Notes under the pieces: model-generated
The model's database searches: none
Seen by the model: only the letters and a program-made list of their open reading frames with translations
What the model was told of the DNA's origin: nothing
Position numbers and translations under genes: made by a program
Shown here: piece by piece, positions 11,701-22,600 of the stretch
Layout of the letters: each line of letters begins with the position of its first letter
Position numbering within the stretch: the first letter of the stretch is position 1
NCBI GenBank assembly: GCA_009746045.1
Contig: RPFO01000231.1
Span: 2,130,900 to 2,179,399, forward strand
Origin: Mesostigma viride
Taxonomy: Eukaryota; Streptophyta; Mesostigmatophyceae; Mesostigmatales; Mesostigmataceae
Reading direction: 5' to 3'
Length of the DNA stretch: 48,500 nucleotides

Positions 11701-12471
11701 CGTCGCTGCAATTACTGGCCGTGGGCAGCATACAAGGTGCATGCCCATCAACCCACGGCAACACACCTTGGTCAGCTGCAAGTGGCCGTGGGCAGCATAA
11801 AAGGTCGGTCCACGGTCCTCCTTAAGCTGCCCCGCCCGTGCCAGCCGCGCGGTTTCAACGGGATTGGACGCGTTATCCAACTCCCCGTACAAAGGGACGG
11901 CGTGCATTACGCCGTCGTGCTCGATGCCTAGCACCGCCCTGCAGTCGCCGATGCTGGCGCAGAAAAATTGCGGCGCGGTGGAGTCGCCGTCCGCGGCACG
12001 GAAATATGAGGCGATGGCGCATGAGCCTTGGACGCTGAGATCGTATCTGCGGTCCTCCTCGGCATCGTTGATCATGGTACAGAGCCGTGTCTCGACTGAC
12101 GCGAGTGCGGAACACAGCGCGTCCGTGGGAGAAGAAATGCGGCCCGTTCCGTCAAATGGGCTGCCTGTTTCCCGAACGGGGTCTGCGCCACCGGGCGCGC
12201 TCTTACGTCGCTTTGGGGTCCGCCCAGGCACGTCCGGGCTTTTGTTGTTAAGACACGCATAAAAAGTAGTTTCCAGGTGTTCTTCTAACATCTTGGCAAC
12301 TTCATGGCCATTGTGCCCGTCGAATACACAGAAAAGCCCCTCGCTACCTTCGGCGTTTTGTGAATTCAGCACAAAGTCTTCGCATAGCCTGTTTGCTGGC
12401 ACCTGAAACGAGTCAACAGCCTTCACCCTTAACCGTGTGAGATGCTGGACGTTTTCTTCTGGTTGTGACAT
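8720..12471 (-). CDS. PP2C-family protein phosphatase, two exons
   Basis: A Mg/Mn-dependent Ser/Thr phosphatase of predicted 373 aa. Exon 1 is 12471-11767, exon 2 is 9136-8720, and the 2,630-bp GT-AG intron is phase 0. Joining the exons makes LQLTK|AVGSLYLKD, the expected PP2C block. Motifs are CEDF (30-33), VFDGHNG (49-55), GSCAIASYF (149-157), IGDCRAVLG (174-182), ASNP (201-204), VGSDGLFDL (288-296) and DDITITVV (355-362). The metal-ligand aspartates D51, D176, D291 and D355/356 are therefore present. The usual (S/A)(I/L)GD after LQ..R is AVGS here, so that Asp is lost. The spacing resembles plant clade D or pyruvate-dehydrogenase-phosphatase-type PP2Cs, but the substrate is unknown. I chose the ATG at 12471 because the frame extends upstream only to a GTG. 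It has no signal peptide or membrane segment. It is divergent from the LYR gene. Confidence 0.88.
9500..9872 (-). repeat. Four decayed copies resembling the PP2C exon 2 acceptor region
   Basis: Four units (about 9504-9545, 9645-9690, 9723-9768, 9831-9872) share a core that reads on the plus strand TATAGAACCCA-GCGGC...GCATTAAGGTAC. They align, with decay, to the exon 2 acceptor region (9121-9165), which has GGACCCAACCGCC then GCAATAATAG. An AT-rich inverted repeat of TTAATTAATT type separates units 1 and 2. Unit 4 is split by the SINE at 9876 and resumes after 10029. Confidence 0.6.
9876..10028 (+). mobile_element. SINE-like element, copy 2, 153 bp
   Basis: This matches the minus-strand element at 5400-5581 almost end to end, starting GCGCCC and ending in a GAATTAATTAG tail. 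It is flanked by AAGGCACAGTT (9865-9875) and AAGCCACAGTT (10029-10039), an 11-bp target duplication with one mismatch. It is inserted in a tandem-repeat unit within the PP2C intron and lies antisense to that gene. Confidence 0.78.
10700..10910. repeat. Degenerate tandem repeat in the PP2C intron
   Basis: Words such as CCATNACAAGAAATGACC and GCAACCAATCA recur about every 35-50 bp, five or so times. Copies differ at many positions, so the array is old. Confidence 0.6.
11307..11460. repeat. Degenerate ~43-bp tandem repeat in the PP2C intron
   Basis: Three to four imperfect units combine AACTGAAAAGTTC and GCTCCCACACAA. Copies are visible at about 11307, 11345, 11388 and 11429. Confidence 0.7.
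11582..11676. repeat. (CA)n / (CACACACG)n microsatellite
   Basis: Ninety-five bases of CA repeats carry regular CG interruptions about every eight bases. They lie in the PP2C intron, close to the donor end (the intron runs on the minus strand from 11766). On the transcribed strand it is a TG repeat. Confidence 0.95.
11693..11738 (-). repeat. Echo of PP2C exon 1 end inside the intron
   Basis: On the minus strand this repeats the last ~40 bases of exon 1. It shares the 17-base word TATGCTGCCCACGGCCA with the exon end and continues with a weaker match to LQLTK coding. It lies about 65 bp beyond the true donor at 11766. It shows that junction echoes are not confined to the BIG gene. Confidence 0.8.
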
Positions 12472-13335
12472 GCTGGAAAGGAACTCAGCCACGGCTCAGT
12501 AACGGCCCCCCAACCTACAACGTCAGCACTATTTTTCCATGAACAGAATTTCTCGGGACTGATATTGCATTTCAATATGCACACATGATAGATTTCTTCG
12601 GGTATAGTAAACCATATCCCTCATCGCTGCGCTATCTCCCCACCATTGTGGCGCAGGATCGTGGCGTAATCCATAATCATGCCGCGGTGAAAGTAAAAGT
12701 CGGGATTACTGCCCAAAGTACATTAACAAAAGCCTTTCAGCCCGGTAAGAACGAAAACATTGACGCAGTGTCAGCTTTGTAAAACAGTGATGACCCGCCA
12801 TCCTCGGCAACTGCGTGTCACATGATGAAATGTCGTCAGTCTATCAACATAGCGTGCGCGATGAAGTGTAATCACTGCAATGTGGTACGAATAATATATC
12901 TCGACCAGGTCCCGACGCGTAAATTTTTTTGATATGATTCGGCTGTGAAGCGATTGCCAGGAATCAGGATCGTTGCTGGCGTGTCCACAGCTGCGCCATA
13001 AGCTCGGTAGTCCGAGGTCCATTGCCTTAAGATGCCGCCAGTTCCGCCCAATCAGCAACCCCCAGAATGCAATGCTGTCATAACGGACAATATGCCACTT
13101 GCAAGGCGTCGCGAGGGCGCGCAATGCCCCGGGTGCTGCTGTGAGCCTGTGGCCCTGTGCTGCTCGCTTGCCTGCTTGGTCGTCGCAATTTACCAGGCGG
13201 GCCGAGGGGCCGACTGTTAAGCAACCAGTAAATTTCGGTGACAGACAAGCAGCGAGCAGAGAAAGGACAGGAAATCGTTGCCACAGCGGAGACATACCGA
13301 ACTCCGCGGTTTAGTAGGGTTGGGGGCGTCTTTGC
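12472..13335. promoter_or_regulatory. Divergent intergenic region between PP2C and LYR genes
   Basis: About 860 bp separates the two start codons, so both promoters must lie here. I see no convincing TATA box at a fixed distance from either start. A 174-codon minus-strand frame (13295-12771, ATG start) has no recognisable motif and is probably chance. Confidence 0.45.
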
Positions 13336-13596
13336 ATGAGGAAAGACGTAACGTCTCTTTACCGGTCGCTCCTTAAAGTTGCCCGTGATTTCCCCGCTGA
13401 ACCTAAGGTCGGTCGGAAACTTCGAGGCAACGTGCAGGAGGTGTTCCGCTTCTACCAGGAGGAAAAATGCCCGGACAAGGTGGACCAGCTGTTTCATGAT
13501 GGCATGGCAGCGCTGCGGCTGCTTGTGTATATGAGGAAAATGAGGCGCAGTGATTTTGACATGATATTCTCGCCGCATTATAAACATGATCGTTAG
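13336..13596 (+). CDS. LYRM5: LYR-motif protein, ETFRF1/LYRM5-like
   Basis: A single-exon ORF of 86 aa starting at the first ATG after an in-frame stop (13315-13317). It has the LYR tripeptide at 8-10 followed by RSLLKVARDFP, the basic KLRGNVQEVFRFY segment, and PDKVDQLFHDGMAALRLLVYMRKMRR. The spacing R-D-F/Y-P, the P-x-K-I/V helix and the (Y/F)-x-R-K end fit the ETF-regulatory factor (LYRM5) branch better than LYRM4 or LYRM7. LYR proteins are small three-helix mitochondrial factors that bind acyl carrier protein. The ETFRF1 branch acts on electron-transfer flavoprotein. The exact partner here is inferred. Length is normal for the family. The stop is only 93 bp before the BIG start codon, on the same strand. 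Confidence 0.8.
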   Translation: MRKDVTSLYRSLLKVARDFPAEPKVGRKLRGNVQEVFRFYQEEKCPDKVDQLFHDGMAALRLLVYMRKMRRSDFDMIFSPHYKHDR

Positions 13597-13617
13597 TGGC
13601 CGTATAATTATGGACGC

Positions 13618-13622
13618 TGTAA
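13618..13622 (+). terminator. TGTAA poly(A) signal for the LYR gene
   Basis: TGTAA lies 21 bases after the LYR stop codon. This pentamer is the usual polyadenylation signal of green algae, so it is a weak hint at lineage. A five-base match has low specificity. Confidence 0.4.
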
Positions 13623-13689
13623 TGAGCCGGGTCCCGCTGTCACTGCCGGGAAGAGGGTGCTATTCATGATACCGTAAAAAGTAAAAAAG

Positions 13690-16600
13690 ATGGATCTGTT
13701 GAAGCTTGTCGGGCCTAGCATCGAGAAGATCATCAGGGATGCTCCGTCCCGCAAGAATAAGGAGCTTGTGGCGGAATGCAAGTCGGTTCTAGAAAGTCTC
13801 GAAAGTCTCCATAAGTCCGGCGTGCGCTCTCAGCCCGCGGCTGCGCAGCCAGATCCCGGGGCGGGAGCGGCCTCCGTAGGGGACAGCCGGGATGGACAGG
13901 ATTCCTCCCCCCGCGGGGATAGCGGGGCTCCATCGTCTACCTCCGCATCGGAGCTTAGCTCGCCGAAGGAGGGGAAGTCTAGTGGCGAGAGGCATTCAGA
14001 CACGAAAAGTCCGGGGCCCGTCGGGACGCCTGGAAAGCCAGGAGAGGCCAGCCGTTCTAGTCCAGCAGATCAGGCGGTTGAAAATGTGTTCCGTGTCGCG
14101 AAAATGGCTTGTGAGACGTTGAACACACGTCTGATGGAGTCGGCGGTGGACACGATTCAGAAGATGGTTGCCTATGGCTTCTTGCGGGGGGAGATGGAGG
14201 GTCCGAATGCGGAGGAGCATGCGCTGATGACGTCCGCGCTGGACACCGTGTGCAAATGCAAGGATCTGGGGGATGAGAATATTGAGCTGCAGGTACTTGG
14301 AAAAGATTCACAGTTGAGGATGTTCAGTATCTGGTTGTACATTGGTTGAAAGGGGCAGATTGCTGATCTGATGAGTGTGAATGCACGCTGGCAGGTTTGT
14401 AGGTTTCGTGGTCTCTGTTTGTGGTTGCCGTAATCGTGGTACTAAAACTTGGAGTGCTCGGTGACGAGTTTCGTACCTTGGAGGTCCTAGTCTTATAGGC
14501 AAGAAGCGAACCAATTGTGATGCCTAGCAAACGGCGAAATAAGATAATGTTTGACGAATGGGGTTAGGCTTGTACGCGCAGTCTCAATGTTTCTCTGTCT
14601 GTTGTTTGTTTGGAAAGGGCACACCAGGTTGGCATTCATTAGAGCGAGCTGAATGGAATTGCTGGTGCACCATTTGAGTGCGCATATGCCCCTTCCCGTG
14701 TAGCTTGCAATATGTAGCATGCGCGGGCATTTGATAGCAAATTTTGGTTATCTGCCCGAGCTTGGCCAACTTATCGGTGCTGCCTGGATATTTTTAAATT
14801 TAACACTTTCGTTCCCAACATTTCTCCGGTCATGTTCGCGATTAGAAGGGAGATTTGTTGCTCTCAATGCCCCCTGTTTTAGCTTAGCGGTTCCCTCAGC
14901 TGCCACTGCATCAACATCAGCCTCAAACTAGGTTGGTGCGTTTCAGTTAAAGGAGAAGGACCCTTGCTCTTTTTCAAGCGAAGGGCAATGGATTACCCTC
15001 CCTTCCCTAAATGATATCCTGTTTCTTATTCCTTTGGTCTTAGAGGGGCTTGACTGCGCTGAACTATGCCATGTGCGGGGTGATATTGCACCTTTTGGTA
15101 CATGGTGCTGGGAAACCTGGATTCATACATACGCAGATATAAATGCCTTATGCTCTTGGAAAATTTTGTTAGCGGAGGTTTGTCACTTTCGTCAGTAAGC
15201 GCAGGAGTTGCAAAACTTGAAAGGTGTGCAAGGGGGAAATGCGAATGTGTATTTAAGGGGTTGGATGCGTTTATTGAGGCTCCTTGGCACCTCTTGCTGG
15301 GCCCTGCGCATAGCTTCCCCAGCGGATCTGGCATGCGGGAGAGTATCATGCTTGCAACATGGCCACTGTAACGTGTCCTGCTATTATCAGGAAAGCGTGT
15401 AGCGCAGTGTCGATGTAACCAGGAAAAAAAGTGCCTAGGCCCCCGGCGGGTGACCCCCTGCCAAGGGGCAGGGTGCGCCAGCGCTTGGCTGGCCTCTCTA
15501 TGCTTTCAGGTTGAAAGCGCTCGCCGGCCACTCGGTGGTTGCATCAGAATGAGTGGTGAGGCCAATTGTGAGCAGATAGAGTGAAAGGTGATCGCCCGCC
15601 TGTCCCATCCACGGCCCCTGTCTCCTCAGGCCATTTTGATGTGGTTCATCCCCCCCCATCCCCCCCACGCCACCCCCAACCCACTCCCACCCACTCACCA
15701 CCATGGTCTTACCTCCCCCTTCTCTCCCCCCCCCTCCCCACAAAACAAAACCACACAAAACACACTCGCCAGGTGATCAAGGCGCTCCTAACGATGACCA
15801 CCTCGTGCTCCTTCCGCGTGCACGGGGAGGGCCTGCTCAAGGCGGTGCGCACGTGCTACCACATCTTCATCGGCTCGCGCTCCGAGGTCAACCAGACGAC
15901 CGCCAAGGCGTCGCTCACGCAGATGCTCAATGTCGTCTTCCGGCGCATGGAGGCCGACTGCGCGTCAGTGCCCCCGCAGGCCATCGTGGTCGCCGAAATG
16001 TACGGTCCGGCGGGCATGGTGTCGGAGGGCGTGCTCCAGTTTGTGCAGGTGGGTGCTCCCTTTTGGGCATGTGTGTGGCCCGGTACGTGCATGGAATGGA
16101 CCTGTGTTTAGAGGGTGATCGGTTCTGGGGGTTGTGTTGGGGTCTTGTTGTGGCAATCAGTGTGTGGTACCTTGGAGTGTGGTGGAGATATACGAAGAGT
16201 GGTGGTCGCGGAGATGCATGGGCCGTCGGAAGCGTTATCGGACGGGGGACTCCGTTTGCACGGGGCAGTAGTTTGTGCGGGTGGATGGCCCACTATGAGC
16301 GGGTGCTTGGCCTGATGTGGAAGTGCATGGTAGTATTTGTCCAGGGAACGGGTGCTATGCATACCCTATACATAACTGGCTCCCTATGTATACGATGCGC
16401 GGGGTGTCTCGTTGATATACCCCAGACGTTCCTGAACAAGGTCATCCAGGAGATCGAGGTCAACTTCTACCCCGCAGTCGCCAGCGCGGTCAACAGCCTG
16501 CCCACCGCGGTCATGGCGGGGGGGCGCGGCGAGGGCAGCGGGGGCGGCCCGCTGGACGAGAACCCGGTCCCTGCCACCATCCAGAACGCGCTGTCGATCG

Positions 16601-19600
16601 ACGCGATGGAGTTCAGCGACAAAGACATGATGGACGCGAAAGACTGGGAGCTCAATGTTTACAAAGTGAGTGCTGGTTTGGGCCGATATGATGCGTATCT
16701 TTGGATCATATCTAGGTCTAGCTGTTGCGATGGAAAGGACATGATGGGCACAAGAGATTAAGAGCTGGACACGTGCAGAGTGGGTGTTGGTTTGTACACA
16801 GTGGGTGCTGCTTAGGGTGGGTGAATCGATACTCTTTAGGAGCTAACCTGGAAAAGAACATGTTCCAAGGACTGGGAGCCGAACGTGCACAAAGAGGGTG
16901 CTGGTCACACGCGTGGTGGGTGCTAGCTAGGAATTTCTAGCTAGGAATTTTTGTGGTACACATATCTTGTTGTGTGTATGCCTGTTCCTTGGGCGACCAC
17001 GTCACACGAGCCCCCCCCGGAATTCCAGGCATACTGGTTTACTGTCCATGAGACAACCATACTATATTCATAATTTGCGGTAGGTAATATTACATGGGCA
17101 GCTCACCCCACCACGGAATGGCATACCCCAGAAAACAGACGGGGCCAAGGGATAAGCTGCATGTGCATGTCGGGCATCCTTTTCTATATTCATCCCTTGT
17201 TTTTGACACTCTCTTGTCCTCCTTCCCCCTCTCCCCCTCTGTTTTTTTTTAACCATTCTTTCTCTTTTCCTTGATACTGTGGATGGTTATTAACAATGCT
17301 CCGCGCGTTCCCAGAACGCGGTCAAGGGCGTGCAGGCCCCCGACGCGAGTGCCGACGCCAAGGCCTCCAACGTGCTGCGGCGCGACGCGTTCCTGGTCTT
17401 CCGCGCGCTGTGCAAGATCGCGGGCAAGGCGGTGCGTCGTTGACAGCCTTAGTTTCGATCACCTGCTGGTAGGGCTCGCCAGGGCTGTGCCTCCAGAAGG
17501 GGTCGCTGTGTCCAGTTGTATTGTCTCGCTGGACACAATTTTTTGTATCCCCTGCCATGGGCAAACCACTGTTAAGCAAGTGCATGTAAGAAAGACGTCA
17601 TGGTATGAGTTGCACTTCATCCATACATATGCCCTTCTCCTTTCCTTTCTCCGTTTTTCTTGGTCGACTGGGGCCTCGGCAAGGGCAAGCCTATACAGTG
17701 GTTGTATGCTTCCATTTTGGCTCCACTGGTAGTAAGTCTAAAATCTCGCTGATTTGTCTCATTCTCTCATTTCTCTCATTTCTTTCCTCCCTCTCCTCCC
17801 TCTCAGTCTCATTCCCTCTTCCTCTCTTTCCCTCTTGGTTCTCTCTCTTCGCCACCAAGAGCAGCTCCGAGGAGAGCACGCAAGCGTAATAATTCATGGC
17901 TCACACATGCACGTCCTGTTCGCGCCGCTACCCATTCCTCTCGTTCCCACCGCCCCACGACCCACCCACCGACAAAGCAGGGCCCCGCGGAGGGCACGCC
18001 CGGCGCAATTGCGTCCGAGGTCGCGCGCAACGACCTGCGCGGCAAAGTCCTCTCACTCGAGCTGCTCAAGATCCTGCTGGAGAACTCGGGCACCGTCTTC
18101 CGCACCAACGACAAGTTCCTCGTCGCCATACGCCAGCACCTCTGCCTCTCCCTGCTCAAGAACTGCGCCGCCGCCAACGCCGTCATCTTCAAGCTCTCTG
18201 CCAGCATCTTCCTCACGCTCGTCTCGAAATTCCGCGCGTCGCTCAAGGTCGAAATCGGCGTGTTCTTTCCACTTATGGTGTTGCGGGTGCTGGAGAATGG
18301 GCTGCCCCCAAATTTCCAGCAGAAGTCGACAGTGCTGCACTTCTTGCAGCGGCTCACGCAGGAGCCGCAGATCCTGGTTGACATCTACGTCAACTACGAC
18401 TGTGACTTGGAGGCGTCCAACATTTTTGAGCGGTGAGCACGGCGGGGGGTGGGGTGGGGGGGGAGGAGGGGGATGGAACGCCATTTCGCTGGAAAAGTCT
18501 GGAAAATTGCTGTTGAGGTTACCCCATGATCGCCACCTGTTATGTCAGTATGTCATGTTGATGTTGAGCATCCGCGTTGTGAACTCCAAAGAGGGCATGG
18601 ATGAGTGTTGGCCTTGTTCATCGCTACCATGTAGCAAAACTAGCCGCCAGTGGAGCCTTGTCCCAAGAGTAGATTGCTGGTCCTCCTCTTTGCTGTCTCT
18701 CTTCCAGCTGTTGTCGCTTCCCAGGTGGGTATCCTGCACGTGTTGTGTTCCCCTCGTGTTATATCCCCCTTGTCTCTTCCTTCATCATCTTCATCCCGTC
18801 ATCATGCCCTTCTTCTGTCCCTTTTCATCGTCTCCTTTAATCAGCTCACTCAACATTTTCACAATCCATCCTTCCCCCTTGCCCCCCCACCGTCGAGGAT
18901 CGCATTGTAGTAATGAAATGAAATATTTGGACGGCAACGAGTGCTCATCTTCTACGGCATTTTCTCCCTAACAGTATGCTTCTATGTGCTTCCCCCCCCC
19001 CCCCCCCCCCTTCCCCCCCAACAACAGCACCGTTATCGCGCTGGTGAAGACGGCGCAAGGGTCCAACCACGGGCCCGACTCCTCCATCACACCCGCGCAG
19101 GACTGGACGCTGCGTGTGGAGGCCATGACCTGCCTCGTGTCCATCCTGCGCGCCCTAGTGGCCTGGACCGAGGGCAACCCAGAGAGCGGCGCGGCCACCA
19201 CCGCCGCCATCGCGGCCGCCGAGGCCGCCCAGGACCTGGCCGAGCAGGACGCATCCACCCACAATAACCATTCTGCCCATGGCAGCCAGGGCCACAACAA
19301 CAACAACAACAATAATAATAATAGCACGCAGGCGGCGAACGGATCGCATGGCGATGATGCCTCGGGCGCCGGCGATGCGGATGGAGGGAGTGGGAATAAC
19401 GCTGGGGGTGGGGAGGACCGGGAGGGGTCGGGCGGGGCAAAGGGCTTGGCGGGCTCGAGGAACACGGGTGGCCACTGGCGGCAGAGCAGCGGAAACCTGC
19501 GCGAGGTGGAGCGGTTTGAGCAGAAGAAGCTGTTCAAGACGGAGTTCGAGGAAGGCATCGTCATGTTCAACCGCAAGCCCAAGAAGGGCATCGAGTTCTT

Positions 19601-22600
19601 GATCAAGAGCGGCAAGGTGGGCGGCTCGCCGGCGGAGGTGGCGGCATTCCTCAAGGGCACGGCAGGCCTGGACAAAACGATGATTGGGGAGTATCTGGGC
19701 GAGCGCGACGACTTCAACCTCAAGGTGAGGGAGTAGGGAGGAAGGAGTAGGGAATAGGGAACTGGGAATAGGGGATAGGGGATAGGGGATAGGGGATAGG
19801 GGATAGGGGATAGGGGATAGGGGATAGGGGATAGGGGATAGGGGATAGGGGATAGGGGATAGGGGATAGGGGATAGGGGATAGGGGATAGGGGATAGGGG
19901 ATAGGGGATAGGGAATAGGGAATAGGGAATAGGGGATAGGGATTAGACCTGCATGATAGCCGATAGCATAGCTGGCCAATCGCTACCTGGACTGTTAGCC
20001 CTACACGTTATTTGCCCCAGATGTTTTAATGAAAAGCACTTCTGACCTTGTTAAACGGGCCTACTCTCAGGCTCCCCCTACCCTTTGATCCCTTCCCCCC
20101 TTCCCCCTCCCCCCTCCCCGCTCCCCCCTTCACCCTCCACCCTCCACCCTCCACCCTCCACCCTCCACCCTCCACCCTCCACCCTCCACCCTCCACCCTC
20201 CACCCTCCACCCTCCACCCTCCACCCTCCACCCTCCACCCTCCACCCTCCACCCTCCACCCTCCACCCTCCACCCTCCACCCTCCACCCTGCCCCCTGCC
20301 CCCTGCCCCCTTCACACGTAGCATGGTAGCATGGAAGTGACCGGTTCTTTTCCTATTCCCCACCACCACCACCACCACCACCACCACCACCACCACCATG
20401 CGCGCGCACACACATGCCTGCCAGGCGGTACACGTGCGTATGTGGACAGCATGGTAGCCCATATCTGACCAAACGCCCATGGCTTACTGTCCTTATCTCA
20501 ACCTTCCTCCCCCACCCTACCCCGCCCCACCCCACCCCCCGGTGATCCACGCGAAAGCAGACAGCATGGTAGCCTATTACCGTCACTGAACCTTTCTTCC
20601 TGTCCCAACCTCATGGTACCTGCCCCTCCTCTGCCCTAATTGAAAATATACTCCGCCCTTCCCCCAGGTGATGCACGCGTATGTCGACAGCATGGACTTC
20701 TCCGTGCTCGAGTTTGACGAGGCGATCCGCGCGTTCCTGAACGGCTTCCGGCTGCCGGGCGAGGCGCAGAAGATCGACCGCCTGATGGAGAAGTTTGCCG
20801 AGCGCTACTGCAAGGACAAGCCGACGGCCTTTCGGTCGGCCGAGACCGCCTACGTGCTCGCGTACAGTGTCATCATGCTCAACACGGACGCGCACAACCC
20901 GACCGTTAAGAACAAGGTGCGTAGCAGCAGGTGTGTGTAGAATTGAAAGGGAAGATAATGAAGGGATAGTGGAAATGGGAGGGAGGAGGTAACGAAGGGA
21001 TAGCCTACCTGTTTGTGTATATGGTCTGTGTGCTCAACACGGACGCGCGCAACCAAGGTGGGTGCCAGCGCGGCCGGTGCCTGTGGGGAATTCAAACAAT
21101 GGTTTCATGGGAGGGCTTTGGTGGGTAGAGGGCGTGGATCTTCAATATTAAATATTTGAAGTGGTACAACTCATGCTGGATGTGGCATGCGGAATCCCTG
21201 GCATGACGTAGGCCACATTGTCTGCTGTTTATAACTGGCATTGCACATAGGAATTGCGCGGGAAGGGATTGTCGTTTCCTCTAAAACTTCTTTGTGCTGT
21301 TACCCTTCCCTCTGCCTTCCCCCCTGTGCTGCAGATGACCCTCAAGGACTTCATCCGCAACAACCGCAACATCACGGACGCGGATGAGCTGTCGGACGAG
21401 TACCTGACCGCGTGCTACAACCGCATCGTCTCCAACGAGATCAAGCTCAAGGTGAGAAAAGCTGCAAGTCGCTAGCCTGGATAGGCAGATGTAATAATAA
21501 ATATTAATAATAATACTAAACACCCGTACAGTGCTACAACTGCATGGTGTCCACCAATATCCACCAATATCAGGCGCAAGTTGAGGACTGGGGGCAAGTG
21601 GGCATAAGGACAATGTGCGTAGTACTCTAGTGGTTGTGAGCTTCTGGCAGTGACAGGACGCTGCATCCAATTACATCAAGCTTAAGTTGATGGCACAGCC
21701 AGGCTGGGATGCGGCCGCCCTGCACTAGCTAATCATGCTGCTTTCGGCGTGGTGTGGTGGAGAGTCTTGGCTGGTGCTTCTGAGTCTGCCTTGGCCTGCA
21801 TGTCTCCATTGATATTGCCTAGGCTCCTTGTGGCCATCTTGCCTAATGCCTTCGCAAGGCACATTGAATCGTGAAAGTGTTGCCGGAAACCGCGCGACAG
21901 ACCTCTCCCCTTCAGGTGTCGAACTTGTGTAGTTTCTTGTGACGTCTGCCAGGATGGACCTGGTCCGCCAGGTCGGGCGCATGATGAGGGCGGCACTTGT
22001 GGAGGGCAGTCGGTATCTCGCATGGCCCCTGTAGCTACTTTCCTTGTGCATCCCCTGTGGCTCGACGGCAGGCGGATGAGCCACAGAAGGGCGCGCTTAA
22101 TTTTCACATCTTCCTTCTCCATTCTCCCTTTGCCTCCGCCTTTCCCTTTTGGCACACCTTTTTTGACACCTGCCATGATGAGCTGCAGAAGCTGCTTACA
22201 TCTCCTAATTTTTTGGGCTTCTTCTTTCCCTATGCTGCTTTGTTTTTCCCCTGTGGCATATGCCAGGATGAGCCCCAAAAGGGCGCGCGCCCCGCGGCGC
22301 GCAGCACCAAAGGCAGCAGCCTGCTGGGTCTGGATGGCGTGCTCAACCTGGTCATGCGGCGCAAGCAGGAGGACGTGCAGGAGACCAGTGAGGAGATTAT
22401 CAAGCATGTGCAGGTGAGGGGAGGAGAGGAATGGTACGAGAGAGTGTTCTTGGTATCAATACGGTGCAGTAGAGACAGGGCGTGCAGGAGATGAGCAAGG
22501 GCATCATGATGCACGTGCACATGGGGGGAGTCAAATAGCTAAAGATGGTGACAAGAGAGAAAGGTTGTATTCAAGGTACAGAAGAGAAAAGAGGCAGGAG

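Noticed and set aside
12771-13295. 174-aa minus-strand ORF with ATG start
   Set aside because: No recognisable motif. It sits in the divergent promoter region between two convincing genes.
19155-20480. Minus- and plus-strand frames of repeated YPLSPIP, WRVEGGG and STLHPPP
   Set aside because: Read-through of the two heptamer minisatellites in BIG intron 6.
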